From positions 558,001-622,000 of the forward strand of contig BQWY01000001.1 in NCBI GenBank assembly GCA_036984305.1: DNA of 64,000 bases, in the 5' to 3' direction. Position numbers and translations under genes: made by a program. The stretch is from Nitrospira sp. (GTDB taxonomy: Bacteria > Nitrospirota > Nitrospiria > Nitrospirales > Nitrospiraceae). Under the pieces are notes generated by a model. That model saw only the letters and a list, made by a program, of their open reading frames with translations. It did not search any database and was not told where the DNA came from. This document shows positions 35,034-43,458 of this stretch, one piece after another (position 1 is the first letter of the stretch; the number at the start of each line of letters is the position of its first letter).

Positions 35034-36843
35034 GGGATGTCCTCCTGTTCCTCCGTTTGCGACGGTTGCCCAATGCCACAAGCTGTTCGTCGTTGGCATC
35101 GTCGATTTGGCCCTTGAGAAATTCTCTTATCCTCCGCCTAGATTGGACCGTCTTGCGGACGACTTCAGGGGGCAATTTGCTCTTTGCTGTTGAAGTAGCT
35201 TTTGACGCTTTTCCCTGGTGAATGGATCGCCCAACCCTCTGAGAAGCAAGTTCGGCAACCTCTTGGGCGAGTTCCTCCATCACATCGGGGGGCGGATACT
35301 CGACCAAGAAATGAAGGCGAGACAGCCCCCAGTAATAATCTCGTGCGTAGCTGTCTTCGAGCGCCTCCTTTAACGCGGCGGTTTGATGTTCGTACTCGTC
35401 CGGGTTTGAACTGAAGGCAAGCGTTGCACCGGCGAGGAGTTGAGCATCGTCTCCGAGCGCGCTGATATCCTTTTTCTCCTTCATTGCTCTGGCGATCGCC
35501 TGAGCCCTCTCCTCGTCTATGTGGTCCCAGGTTTCGAGCCCTTGCAGGCTGTCTCCATTCAGTGCACCGAGCTCCACGCTCGCGAGATAAGCACCAACTC
35601 GGCGGGCGGCGGACTGCATTTGAGCCAACTTGAGCGGCCTCGTGATAGCCGTGTTGACCTTAATCCAGAGATCTGGCCCCGATTGCACGAGCCCGCAGAT
35701 GTGGATTTCCGTTTCTGATCCGGCGCAAATATGAGCCAACTTTTCCAACAACTGTATATAGTCTCGTTTTGTATCCGTAGGGAGCCATTTCAGATTCTCA
35801 ACTGCCCCGATGATCACGTGCAGTTTCAGGACATCGACAGGGTGTGAATCCAGTTCGGGCAATTTGGAATCAGGGTCGAGGAGCTGTGCCAGTTCCGGCT
35901 TCTCACCCGCCCAGAGGCGGTGCGGCGTCGCCGGCTCGGCTCCAAATTTCTCTGCGAAGGCACGGTTGAGCGCGGCTTGATAAACTGCGAGCGAGATGCC
36001 GTAAGCGGGACCGAGATTTAGGACTCCGCACACATCCGAGACCGTTTCTTCAGTCCAGTATCGCCAGAGCAAGCCTGTCAGTTGCTCCTCATCGAGGTCC
36101 CCTTCGGTATAGTCCGACGAGAGATTTCTCACATTGAACAGTTGGCCTACGCCTTTCTCGAGTTCTTGGAGCAGGCCGGGCGTGGCATTCATCATTTCAT
36201 GACCGCCGACCTCATGGGCGATGGCCGTCCACAACAGAGGGTGATCCTTATAGATGGTGGGCATCACAACAATGCCGACTGACCCGCCGCTTATTCTCTC
36301 AATGACGTCCCGTGTCAACATACAGGGGACTTCCGCATTGCCGCTCCGGAAGGTAGCGAGCGGGGGATAGAATCCCGCCGGTGGCGTCGGAATTCTACTC
36401 CCATATTTCGGCTTGGTGGGAAGAAAGGATCGATACGTGTTGGAGATCACGGCGAGGAAGCAATGCAGGGCCGTAACTACCTTCTGAGTAATGGAACCCT
36501 TTGAGACGTGGCAATAGACGGCCCCAGCCAGGATTTCCATATTGCGTTTGTGCGTTTGTTCCGTTTGTTCGGGATCCTCCCCAGAATATCGGGAGGCGGA
36601 GGACCTGGCTATGACGCTGCCCAGGTTCCTCATTAATGGTTCGGCGTATTTCTCTTGATACATGAGCGGGAGATAGTCGGCGCCCCGCTTAACGGCGTCC
36701 AGCACCTGTTTTTCAGTGGGCTTGCGCCAAGGGACGAGTGCTGGACCAGCGCCCAAAAGTTTGATCCTCGTGTGGAGTGTATCCACGAGCTGTTCGAACC
36801 GGGCAGCGTCAATCACAGGCACCGCATGTTTGGTGGGTTTCAC
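35014..36843 (-). CDS. Putative zinc metallopeptidase of the modified-peptide operon
   Basis: A 609-residue protein with no signal peptide. AIAHEVGGHEMMN holds a zinc-binding H-E-x-x-x-H variant (HEVGGH). About 50 residues later TEETVSDVCGVLNLGP offers a further Glu and Asp in gluzincin style. A Lys/Arg-rich tail ends the protein. The start is GTG 36843, overlapping the SagB-type stop as GTGA, with GGAGGTG upstream. Leader peptides of azole peptides must be cut off, and cluster-borne proteases often do so, which makes this the candidate leader peptidase (inference). The family is not one I can name. Confidence 0.65.
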   Translation of the reverse strand: MKPTKHAVPVIDAARFEQLVDTLHTRIKLLGAGPALVPWRKPTEKQVLDAVKRGADYLPLMYQEKYAEPLMRNLGSVIARSSASRYSGEDPEQTEQTHKRNMEILAGAVYCHVSKGSITQKVVTALHCFLAVISNTYRSFLPTKPKYGSRIPTPPAGFYPPLATFRSGNAEVPCMLTRDVIERISGGSVGIVVMPTIYKDHPLLWTAIAHEVGGHEMMNATPGLLQELEKGVGQLFNVRNLSSDYTEGDLDEEQLTGLLWRYWTEETVSDVCGVLNLGPAYGISLAVYQAALNRAFAEKFGAEPATPHRLWAGEKPELAQLLDPDSKLPELDSHPVDVLKLHVIIGAVENLKWLPTDTKRDYIQLLEKLAHICAGSETEIHICGLVQSGPDLWIKVNTAITRPLKLAQMQSAARRVGAYLASVELGALNGDSLQGLETWDHIDEERAQAIARAMKEKKDISALGDDAQLLAGATLAFSSNPDEYEHQTAALKEALEDSYARDYYWGLSRLHFLVEYPPPDVMEELAQEVAELASQRVGRSIHQGKASKATSTAKSKLPPEVVRKTVQSRRRIREFLKGQIDDANDEQLVALGNRRKRRNRRTSHAPQNG

Positions 36844-37673
36844 GATGGCACCTCCATGTTCATCGAGGTGGATTTTTCTCCGATTGCTATGAGGTAGACT
36901 GTCGAATGGGTCACACCGTCGAGCTCGAGGTAGCGGTCGACGTCGCGATCGAAGTAGCCTCCGAGATTCACACAGCCGAGTCCCAGCGCAGTCGCAACGA
37001 GGTTGATGTTTTGGGCCACATGGCCAGCCTCTAGGAAGACAAATCGGTAGCCTCGCTCGCCGTACTTAAAGGTGGAGCGTTCAAACAGGGCCGTAATAAA
37101 GATACAGAGAGAGGTCGTGGCAGCTATTTCCGGCTGCACCATGGCGGCAGCGATCATTTCCGATGAGTCGCCCTCTCGGAGTAAGCGAAGTTGATTGTTG
37201 AGGGGATCGTAGTGAGAGAGTCCAGGTGGCACATCAATGATGTGTGTGCTGTGGATGTAAATCTCAAGTGGGTACAGGGCCCCTCCGGATGGAGCCGCCC
37301 GAAATGCGCGTGGGAGCATCTGAGCCTCATCTCTGCGGGTGACGCCATACCCATAGTGAAGCAGCGTCGCCAGTGTTTCGGATGACAAGCTGCCGGGAAT
37401 CATATTTCGCGTCGAGGCCCGGTTCGCGATTGCATCGGTCACACTCACGGGCACGGAGGTCTGCGGTTGTGGCAAGTGGATGAGCGGATACCCCTCATAC
37501 GCGAGCGACTCATAAAGACGGGCCATTCGCTGACGCACGTCCTCGTCAGAGAGAACATGAGCATGCCGCCCAAGCTTGGAATTTTCATGGAACAGTTCCC
37601 ACAGCGCGTCGTCATGTTGCCGAGGAAGCAGAAGTTCTTGCCAGAGCGGCGGAGTCATGTGTGCATCCCCCAT
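36840..37673 (-). CDS. SagB/ThcOx-type azoline dehydrogenase (B protein)
   Basis: A 277-residue flavin (FMN) nitroreductase-fold enzyme. ANRASTRNMIPGSLSSETLA opens the domain, FRAAPSGGALYPLEIYIHS is the signature of SagB-type dehydrogenases, and EAGHVAQNINLVATALGLGC with VNLGGYFD ends it. Such enzymes oxidise thiazolines and oxazolines to thiazoles and oxazoles in linear azole-containing peptides. The Ser-Gly-Gly-Ala-Leu-Tyr-Pro loop is well conserved. ATG 37673 follows the YcaO stop by 3 bp; an internal ATG at 37658 has GGGGAT upstream. The stop overlaps the metallopeptidase GTG start. It is therefore part of the same translationally coupled operon. Confidence 0.9.
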   Translation of the reverse strand: MGDAHMTPPLWQELLLPRQHDDALWELFHENSKLGRHAHVLSDEDVRQRMARLYESLAYEGYPLIHLPQPQTSVPVSVTDAIANRASTRNMIPGSLSSETLATLLHYGYGVTRRDEAQMLPRAFRAAPSGGALYPLEIYIHSTHIIDVPPGLSHYDPLNNQLRLLREGDSSEMIAAAMVQPEIAATTSLCIFITALFERSTFKYGERGYRFVFLEAGHVAQNINLVATALGLGCVNLGGYFDRDVDRYLELDGVTHSTVYLIAIGEKSTSMNMEVPS

Positions 37674-37676
37674 GAG

Positions 37677-38999
37677 TTAAGGATATGGGTGCGGGAATGG
37701 ATTGTCTCCCGTTTCGGGGCGGACGCCCTGATACCCCAACCTCTGCGGTACGGTCCAAAGTCGGGATCCTCCCAGTGCTCGAAAACGGTGGCCCATGCAG
37801 AGAGGATGGAAGCCGGGCACGATCGCGCGAACGACCGCGAGACCCACGTCCTCGATATCCGGTGTGGTGACATCGGCGATCAGTACGCGATGGCCGGTCT
37901 CGTGCACTCTGCCAACGATCGTCGCCAAGTCGTTTGATGGGTCGCCCGAAGCTAGATGAGGAAGGTCCTCTAGCCGAACGAATGTTTTTGAGGCCACCAT
38001 GAAGTCGGCCGAGGCCACCTGTTGATGGTGACAGTACAATTGAATGTGATCATCTTGGTGGACGATATTCGTGAACTGATGGGCGGGCAGGATCCCTTTT
38101 CCGGACCCTTTCAAATACTTGGCCAGTTGCCACGTATGGGCCAGTTCCTCGAGGCTTTTTCGGACCGCATGATGAGGTGACAAGTCCGTCGCCGCCGCTA
38201 CGACCAGGGCAGGAGATTCCTCGTGCCGGCCGTGGGAAACAGCGAGAATGGTCGGTATGCCAACGTCGGTCGTGATATTCACTAAATCCACAGAATTGCC
38301 GGTGCGCTCGAACTTATGCACAAGCTCAGCGTTGGAAGGGTCGAGAGAATTCTGGTCCAGATGCGGCATGCTCAAGCGGGCCTGCCACATGATCGTAAAG
38401 GCGTCCCGCTCGATCACCTCACAGATGGCAGAGACACTGGCCTCAGCGAGGCTGGAATGACACGCGAGTCCGGTGGAAATGGGTTGCGCGATGAGAGCTT
38501 CACCTTCTTGCGCTCTCTGTGAATACGGGAGGTAGACCATGGACGCCGGGACATAGCGAATCTGCCCATTCGCAAGATCCCGGGCGGGTGTCCAGCGAAT
38601 GGCGGTGTCCAACGAGAACGGAGCATAGGGGAAACCGAACTCCCCATACTGTTGCCGGCTGTATAACGCAAAGTCGGTCGGAGGCACACATGGGAAGGGG
38701 GCGGCATTGAAGGACGTGAGCGGCAGGTCATGCATGTCGTAACAGGCCGAACAGTATCGCTCAACGGCCTCCCCAATCGCTTTCGCGAGCGCAATCCCTC
38801 TCCTTGCGGAGGCACCTCCGGCCCGACCAAAGTTTCTTTGTCCCCACAGCGGTTCGGCGTTACACGCATGGGCGTAAAAGTGAAAAAAGGCCGGATCTCC
38901 TGCCTCCCGCGGTGTCTCGGCCACGATTTGGATTATCCCAAGCTCATCGTCAACGAGAGTTTCCACGGCGGACATGAGTGGGAAAGTCGCAGGTCTCAT
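37677..38999 (-). CDS. YcaO cyclodehydratase (D protein) with PxPxP C-terminus
   Basis: A 440-residue YcaO-family enzyme. It shows the ATP-binding hallmarks ASARRGIALAKAIGEAVERY and ASVSAICEVIERDAF, and ends in NPFPHPYP. That proline-rich PxPxP tail is characteristic of YcaO enzymes that form azolines. With a partner E1-like C protein they turn Cys, Ser and Thr of a precursor into thiazolines and oxazolines. ATG 38999 overlaps the C-protein stop as ATGA, so translation is coupled and a 1:1 ratio is likely. The stop lies 3 bp before the SagB-type gene. Together with the poly-Cys precursor upstream, this identifies the locus as a TOMM/LAP cluster. Confidence 0.93.
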   Translation of the reverse strand: MRPATFPLMSAVETLVDDELGIIQIVAETPREAGDPAFFHFYAHACNAEPLWGQRNFGRAGGASARRGIALAKAIGEAVERYCSACYDMHDLPLTSFNAAPFPCVPPTDFALYSRQQYGEFGFPYAPFSLDTAIRWTPARDLANGQIRYVPASMVYLPYSQRAQEGEALIAQPISTGLACHSSLAEASVSAICEVIERDAFTIMWQARLSMPHLDQNSLDPSNAELVHKFERTGNSVDLVNITTDVGIPTILAVSHGRHEESPALVVAAATDLSPHHAVRKSLEELAHTWQLAKYLKGSGKGILPAHQFTNIVHQDDHIQLYCHHQQVASADFMVASKTFVRLEDLPHLASGDPSNDLATIVGRVHETGHRVLIADVTTPDIEDVGLAVVRAIVPGFHPLCMGHRFRALGGSRLWTVPQRLGYQGVRPETGDNPFPHPYP

Positions 39000-40069
39000 T
39001 CGGTGAAACGGTCTTTCGATTTATTGATCGTTGTCATACTGATCGAGGGCACGTTGTTTAACGGACTGCACGCTGGACAGCGCGGAACTTTGAGTACACG
39101 AAGTTTCTGCATGGAACCCTTCAGCAGATTGATCCTGGTCAGCATGCCGGATCGAAAAGGCATGGCGTCGCTAAAGAAGGTGGTCAGCTCAAACGCAGCC
39201 ACGTCGCCCAGAACAGCGGTCATGGCCGGATGAAATCCGATGACCTCCTGTCCTTGAGAGGATGCGCCCTCAAGTGCACGCTGGATTGGCGGATCCGTGA
39301 AATTAGAGTCTTGGCGCGCGTAAAGGCACTGCAAACAGGGCGTTTCGCTAGGCAGCACAAGCGGCCCGACGTATCCGGTAAGATTGCTGAGCGTCACGGG
39401 CAAATATGGTATGGCCCGAGCGAGGCACCGTTCATTGAGGCCCAATAATGTGGCATTGCTGCCAAAATCCGACGTCGCGATGAGACAATCCAGCGGGCTC
39501 AGGTCCAGGTCATCGGTCCATGCGGTGGGCAAGCCATGCTTGCCCGTCCAACGATCCATACGTAACGTTCCATCATCACAAAAAAGCCATCGGTTCCGCA
39601 GCTCGGGGTGGTCGAAGACAGGAATATCGTCAAAGCCCGATTCTTTGAGAGCCGCGACCAAGCGGTATGTGATGCGATTGACTCCGGCCACGCCCACTCG
39701 TTTCGTCCGTAGCCGATCAAGGACCTCTGCCCCAGATGTCCCAAATTGCCAGTAGAAGACACCCTCGCTCGTTTCGTCTCCGTCTCTTCTATCGCTGCCG
39801 GTTTCAGGTAGGAGAAGCCTTCGTCGGGTTAATTGACCGATTAACTGCTCAACGGTCTCGCGATCTTCATCCGAAAACTTGTCGCAGATTTCGTCTGTGG
39901 TGAGACCACCGTCTTGTGTAAGGGAGAAGATCAGTTCCACCGCTTCTCGGATACCGTCTCCGGATAGACTCAGCTCCAGTGCTCCTCTTCTGAGGACGAT
40001 CCCGCCATTGACTTCGATCAGTTGAGCAGGGAGAGCAATCAGCTTGGGGGAAGAGCGTAACAACATCAT
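38996..40069 (-). CDS. E1/ThiF-like TOMM C protein, leader-binding partner of YcaO
   Basis: A 357-residue protein. The N-terminal 90 residues form a winged-helix-like peptide-clasp region (LTTDEICDKFSDEDRETVEQ). The rest is a degenerate E1/ThiF fold: RVGVAGVNRITYRLVAALKE, then LDCLIATSDFGSNATLLGLN and PCLQCLYARQDSN. CLQC and a later CPAC (KVPRCPACSP) would bind structural zinc, as in C proteins of streptolysin-S-type clusters. It would hold the precursor leader and deliver it to YcaO. Start ATG 40069 (a second ATG at 40066), with GCGAGGC upstream. A strong hairpin separates it from the precursor gene. Confidence 0.85.
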   Translation of the reverse strand: MMLLRSSPKLIALPAQLIEVNGGIVLRRGALELSLSGDGIREAVELIFSLTQDGGLTTDEICDKFSDEDRETVEQLIGQLTRRRLLLPETGSDRRDGDETSEGVFYWQFGTSGAEVLDRLRTKRVGVAGVNRITYRLVAALKESGFDDIPVFDHPELRNRWLFCDDGTLRMDRWTGKHGLPTAWTDDLDLSPLDCLIATSDFGSNATLLGLNERCLARAIPYLPVTLSNLTGYVGPLVLPSETPCLQCLYARQDSNFTDPPIQRALEGASSQGQEVIGFHPAMTAVLGDVAAFELTTFFSDAMPFRSGMLTRINLLKGSMQKLRVLKVPRCPACSPLNNVPSISMTTINKSKDRFTE

Positions 40070-40088
40070 GCCTCGCTAGGTAGTGTTG

Positions 40089-40114
40089 CTGCCGGCCTCT
40101 CTCGAGGCCGGCAG
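40089..40114 (-). terminator. 11-bp perfect hairpin between precursor and C gene
   Basis: CTGCCGGCCTC pairs fully with GAGGCCGGCAG around a TCTC loop. It lies 15 bp after the precursor stop codon and 20 bp before the C-protein start. There is no U-run, so a partial terminator or mRNA-stabilising hairpin is more likely than a full stop. Such elements keep precursor levels above enzyme levels in RiPP operons. Confidence 0.65.
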
Positions 40115-40128
40115 GGATGAACCGTTCG

Positions 40129-40335
40129 TTACCTGTCAACCACCTCTACCTCGGTTGCGACAGCACAACAACAACAGCAGGTCTGGCAGGCCGTCCCCCC
40201 TGCCTTAGCCCTACTTTCCACGACCGCTCTCGCGATGCTCTTGAGCTCGGCGATCGACAGTTTCTTCAAGTGCGGCTTGTCCAATTTGTGGCGCTTTTGA
40301 ACGTCAGGACGGATCTTACTTAAGATGCCAGGCAT
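40129..40335 (-). CDS. TOMM/LAP precursor peptide with poly-Cys core
   Basis: A 68-residue peptide. Residues 1-45 form a Lys-rich helical leader (IRPDVQKRHKLDKPHLKKLS, then IAELKSIARAVV). The core follows the Gly46-Gly47 pair: TACQTCCCCCAVAT, then an acidic end, TEVEVVDR. Cys50 and Cys53-57, with Thr48, Thr52 and Thr61, are candidate azole sites. The five consecutive Cys recall the streptolysin S core. AAGGAGGGCTTGT precedes ATG 40335. It stands directly upstream of the C, D and B genes. The mature peptide may be a cytolysin, antibiotic or metal binder; sequence alone does not decide. Confidence 0.88.
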   Translation of the reverse strand: MPGILSKIRPDVQKRHKLDKPHLKKLSIAELKSIARAVVESRAKAGGTACQTCCCCCAVATEVEVVDR

Positions 40336-40439
40336 ACAAGCCCTCCTTAGTTAGGGGTAACTGCCTCCGCGAAACGATCCCTGCTACGTGTGAACCTCTC
40401 CCTTCCGTTGCCTTCAAGCTCACTTACAAATGGCATCAT

Positions 40440-42605
40440 TCAGAATCGCAGGGTTACCCATCCCATCCACCGGCTGGTGATGGTATCGCCCAGGGGATTC
40501 TCCTTGTGCTTATCGTTCAGGGAATTGAAACCGGACACGGCCACCTCGGCCTCCCTCATGTATCCGGCGGCGGCCCGTTGCTGCCAGAAGCGATACGCCC
40601 CTCTTAGATTTAACAGCGTATATCCATCCACGTGTGAATTGGGCGGGGGTGGCCCGTTAAATGGAAAGGCGGCGAACTGCGAGAAGACCGAGGAGACAGG
40701 ATAATCGGCCCCGCTTACGTAATGGACCGCAGCCTCGGCGTTGAGTCCGTTGGTCCAGTCACCGCGGAGGCCAGCGTTGATCTTGTGAGCGGGGCCGCCG
40801 CGCCGCACGTCGTTAATTGTGATCGTCTGGTTGATCTGCTGATACGTATAGTTCAGAAAGCCGGTTAGCCACGGGGTGGCTTGGTACTCGAGTCCGGCCT
40901 CGAGTCCATGGATGTCCGCGGCCCCGCCGCTATTGACAAATTGTAAAATGGAAGGGGCGGTGGAGACCCTGGTGGTTGTGATCAGGTTGGAGATATGGTT
41001 GAAGAATAAGTCCCCGCGCACCCGAAGGCGATGGTCATGGAACCAACCTTGATAGCCGAGGTCAAAAGAGACGATTTTCTCGGGGTTCAAGTTATCTGAT
41101 CCAATCAGAGTTCCAGTATTGACTGACGGAGGAACAAATGGTGGGATCCCCGGGAAAAATACTCGAGACTGGGCATCTGAGGACGTTTCGAACATGGTCG
41201 GAGGCCGATAGGCTACTGACCCGGAAAATCTGACCGTGTGATCCTTGGCAAGTTTGTATGAAATCGCCCCACGGGGGCTGTAGGTGGGATTGATAAAGGT
41301 ATCCATATCCATTCGGATGCCGGCGGTCACCGTCAGGGGATCGAGAGGCCGCCACTCGTCCTGTACGTAGAGCCCAAGCCGGTTCTCGGTCGTATATTGG
41401 CTGATGAAATTACTGGAGCCGGTGTTATAGCGATAGTTAAAACCATAAGTGAAGCGATTGCTGGTGGTCAGTTCGAGCCCATGTTGCCCCTCGAGATTAT
41501 AGCTATTCTGTACGGTATGAACTGTCTGGTCCCCCTCCTGGGATACCACGGTAATGAACGGGGCGATGGTGGGATAGGTCTGGTTGAATTGATCATGATT
41601 CCACCGCTGCCACCATCCACGGAGAAACATGTTCGGACGTTCGTACAGGGCAGTGGCATGGCCATTTACGATCGTTGAGGCGTTCTGGAGAAAGCTATTG
41701 ACCTGGCCGTCGAACCGGTTGGTGTCGACGAGGCCACCGGTCAAGCTGAACTTTGAATCATCGGGCAAGGCATATTCGATCAGTCCGTTAAATTTATTAT
41801 CGCGAAACGCCAACGCATCGCGATTCCGCCACTGGTTGGTCTGATCATGTCCGAACGAGAAGCGATAGCCCCAATTCTTATACGTGCCGGCCTGAATGGC
41901 GGCTGAAGAAATCGTTCCATACTCACCACCGCCGAATTGCACGGTGGAGCCGCGCATTTCCTGAGGACTTTTCGTAATGATGTTGATGACGCCGTCAAAC
42001 GCATTGAATCCGTACAGGACGGAGGCCGGGCCTTTGAGGACTTCTATCCGCTTAATCTCCGGCAGGGTCACGGGTATGGACTTCCAAAAGACCTGTCCCT
42101 GCATGTCGAAATAAATCGAACGCCCATCCACGAGGACCAGGAGTTTGTTGGCCTGCAACTGGTTGTCGCCATGGACACTGACATCGAAATCTGCCGCCGT
42201 CACCTGCATGACCTCCATCCCCGGGATGCGGCGTAAGACGGTGGGGAGGTCGATCGCGCCCGACTGTCGAATGTCCTCGTCCGTTATGACAAATACGGCG
42301 GATGGTGCCTCGGAAATCGGCTGTAGGTGACTCGCCGCGATGCTCACTTCCTCTTCCTTCAGCACCTCCAGCACCTCGAGATCCTGTTCGCCGACTTGCG
42401 CTTCTGGAATCGGAGAGGAAGCCGGGGTCTCTTGGCTGTCGGTTGCCGTCGGCTGCGCATAAGCTGTCTGAGGAAGGAAGAGGCAGAGGATTCCAAGGAG
42501 CAGGAGCAGGGAGTTAAGCCAGAGGCGACCTGCAGACGCTCGATCGAGTGCGGCTCGAATCTGCGGATGACGTTTATGCAGCATGTCCAAGGCCAGAATA
42601 GCCAT
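40440..42605 (-). CDS. TonB-dependent outer-membrane receptor
   Basis: A 721-residue receptor from ATG 42605. A signal peptide (LNSLLLLLGILCLFLPQTAYA) is followed by an N-terminal extension with KEEEVSIAASHLQPIS. The plug has VFVITDEDIRQSGAIDLPTV, LLVLVDGRSIYFD and RIEVLKGPASVLYGFNAFDG then VINIITK. A 22-strand barrel has DEWRPLDPLTVTAGIRMDMD and ends in an aromatic residue (WVTLRF), as outer-membrane proteins do. The frame is open to 42722, but no better start is seen. It lies 104 bp upstream of the TOMM precursor on the same strand and could import a related or metal-bearing compound (inference). It is the intact relative of the truncated frame at 9341. Confidence 0.88.
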   Translation of the reverse strand: MAILALDMLHKRHPQIRAALDRASAGRLWLNSLLLLLGILCLFLPQTAYAQPTATDSQETPASSPIPEAQVGEQDLEVLEVLKEEEVSIAASHLQPISEAPSAVFVITDEDIRQSGAIDLPTVLRRIPGMEVMQVTAADFDVSVHGDNQLQANKLLVLVDGRSIYFDMQGQVFWKSIPVTLPEIKRIEVLKGPASVLYGFNAFDGVINIITKSPQEMRGSTVQFGGGEYGTISSAAIQAGTYKNWGYRFSFGHDQTNQWRNRDALAFRDNKFNGLIEYALPDDSKFSLTGGLVDTNRFDGQVNSFLQNASTIVNGHATALYERPNMFLRGWWQRWNHDQFNQTYPTIAPFITVVSQEGDQTVHTVQNSYNLEGQHGLELTTSNRFTYGFNYRYNTGSSNFISQYTTENRLGLYVQDEWRPLDPLTVTAGIRMDMDTFINPTYSPRGAISYKLAKDHTVRFSGSVAYRPPTMFETSSDAQSRVFFPGIPPFVPPSVNTGTLIGSDNLNPEKIVSFDLGYQGWFHDHRLRVRGDLFFNHISNLITTTRVSTAPSILQFVNSGGAADIHGLEAGLEYQATPWLTGFLNYTYQQINQTITINDVRRGGPAHKINAGLRGDWTNGLNAEAAVHYVSGADYPVSSVFSQFAAFPFNGPPPPNSHVDGYTLLNLRGAYRFWQQRAAAGYMREAEVAVSGFNSLNDKHKENPLGDTITSRWMGWVTLRF

Positions 42606-43137
42606 CTGCAAAGATCTTCCGTACACCGGGCTCTCGCCAGGAGAAGCCGGGGAAAAGGATCGGACCGGCCTGCGCTGCGGGGCATTACGTAAACCTCTCT
42701 GCGGTGTTTGACAATAGCCCATTCATCCAGGGGATATCGGCCCTTGCTGTCTTTGCGGGTTTGTGGGATGATTCGGGAGTTTTGGCTCTGTACTCCTTTC
42801 TCCCACTCTCCCTGACAGAAGCTATACGTTGGCTACATTCGATCTCGGACAGCGCCTGAGACCGTGAAATAATTAGGCCCCTCAGGAGTACCCGTTCCTC
42901 GCTCCGGCTGTCCCTCGTCTCTACTCACCTTCTTGCCGGTTAGACATCGAAGGGTGGCCGCGCCGGGTGGCCGAACAGCCGCGCGGCGCGGCCATGGAGC
43001 GACGCGATTGAGCCGGCCTCGATCTATCTGGATGGGCATGGTCCAGAGGAGACCGCGTGGTTCGGGGCCGCGCATTGTCAGCCCGGAATGGGTTCGACCG
43101 ACTCATCACCTCACCCCCAATCCGCTCCCTTGGGCAG
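42606..43137. other. 532-bp region between micro-ORF 2 and the TonB receptor
   Basis: It holds GC-rich inverted repeats near 42978-42994 and the conserved hairpin at 43028-43046. No convincing gene is present. The frame at 42921-43169 is an accident of GC-rich sequence. Confidence 0.45.
43028..43046 (-). ncRNA. Conserved hairpin downstream of micro-ORF 2 (putative RNA element)
   Basis: CTGGA and TCCAG pair around TGGGCATGG. The surrounding 30 bases closely match 53494-53524, which has the same position, about 100 bp after the stop codon of micro-ORF 3. Conservation of sequence and place suggests an RNA motif; two copies are thin evidence. Confidence 0.45.
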
Positions 43138-43212
43138 TTATCCTCGCCATAGAAGAATGACACAAGCAAGGATTGCGATCAGTGCACCGATACTGGCGAT
43201 CAATTCCACCAT
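43138..43212 (-). CDS. Micro-ORF 2: 24-residue single-helix membrane peptide
   Basis: ATG 43212 follows AGGAGGGAGTCGGTC and lies about 70 bp from a consensus sigma-54 promoter. The peptide starts MVELIASIGALIAILACVIL and ends L-W-R-G. It is almost entirely one membrane helix. It is the closest relative of micro-ORF 3 (both begin M-x-E-L-x-A and end with Trp-Arg). The TonB receptor gene lies about 530 bp downstream on the same strand, so a common transcript is possible. No function is known. Confidence 0.68.
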   Translation of the reverse strand: MVELIASIGALIAILACVILLWRG

Positions 43213-43282
43213 GACCGACTCCCTCCTGGGGATGACCACATTTGAGAGCCTGCCTGCCAGGTGCTTTCCGTGTCCTGTCGTC

Positions 43283-43298
43283 AGCAATGGCTGTGCCA
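43283..43298 (-). promoter_or_regulatory. Sigma-54 promoter of micro-ORF 2
   Basis: The minus strand reads TGGCACAGCCATTGCT, a full -24/-12 match. Transcription should start near 43271. Confidence 0.87.
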
Positions 43299-43420
43299 TT
43301 CCTAGGCCGGAGTAGGCAGTCTCGGACCTATGCCCGGAACTCTCTGTACTTATTGCAATCCGACAAAAACGGGAGTGTATGAGTAGGGCCGAATGCAGTG
43401 GGTGCCGTTCACTAGGGGCT

Positions 43421-43458
43421 GTATCAGTTTGTCTGGATGGAAGTATCTACTCGGATAC
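43421..43458 (-). promoter_or_regulatory. Paired GTATC-N6-GATAC activator sites (cassette 4)
   Basis: A half-site GTATC at 43421 and a perfect GTATC-N6-GATAC at 43443-43458, with starts 22 bp apart, 123 bp upstream of the sigma-54 promoter. Confidence 0.78.

Noticed and set aside
42921..43169. 82-codon frame sharing AHPDRS with a frame near 53500
   Set aside because: The shared residues come from the conserved DNA hairpin read in one frame. The rest differs and is Arg/Pro-rich, as in non-coding GC-rich DNA.
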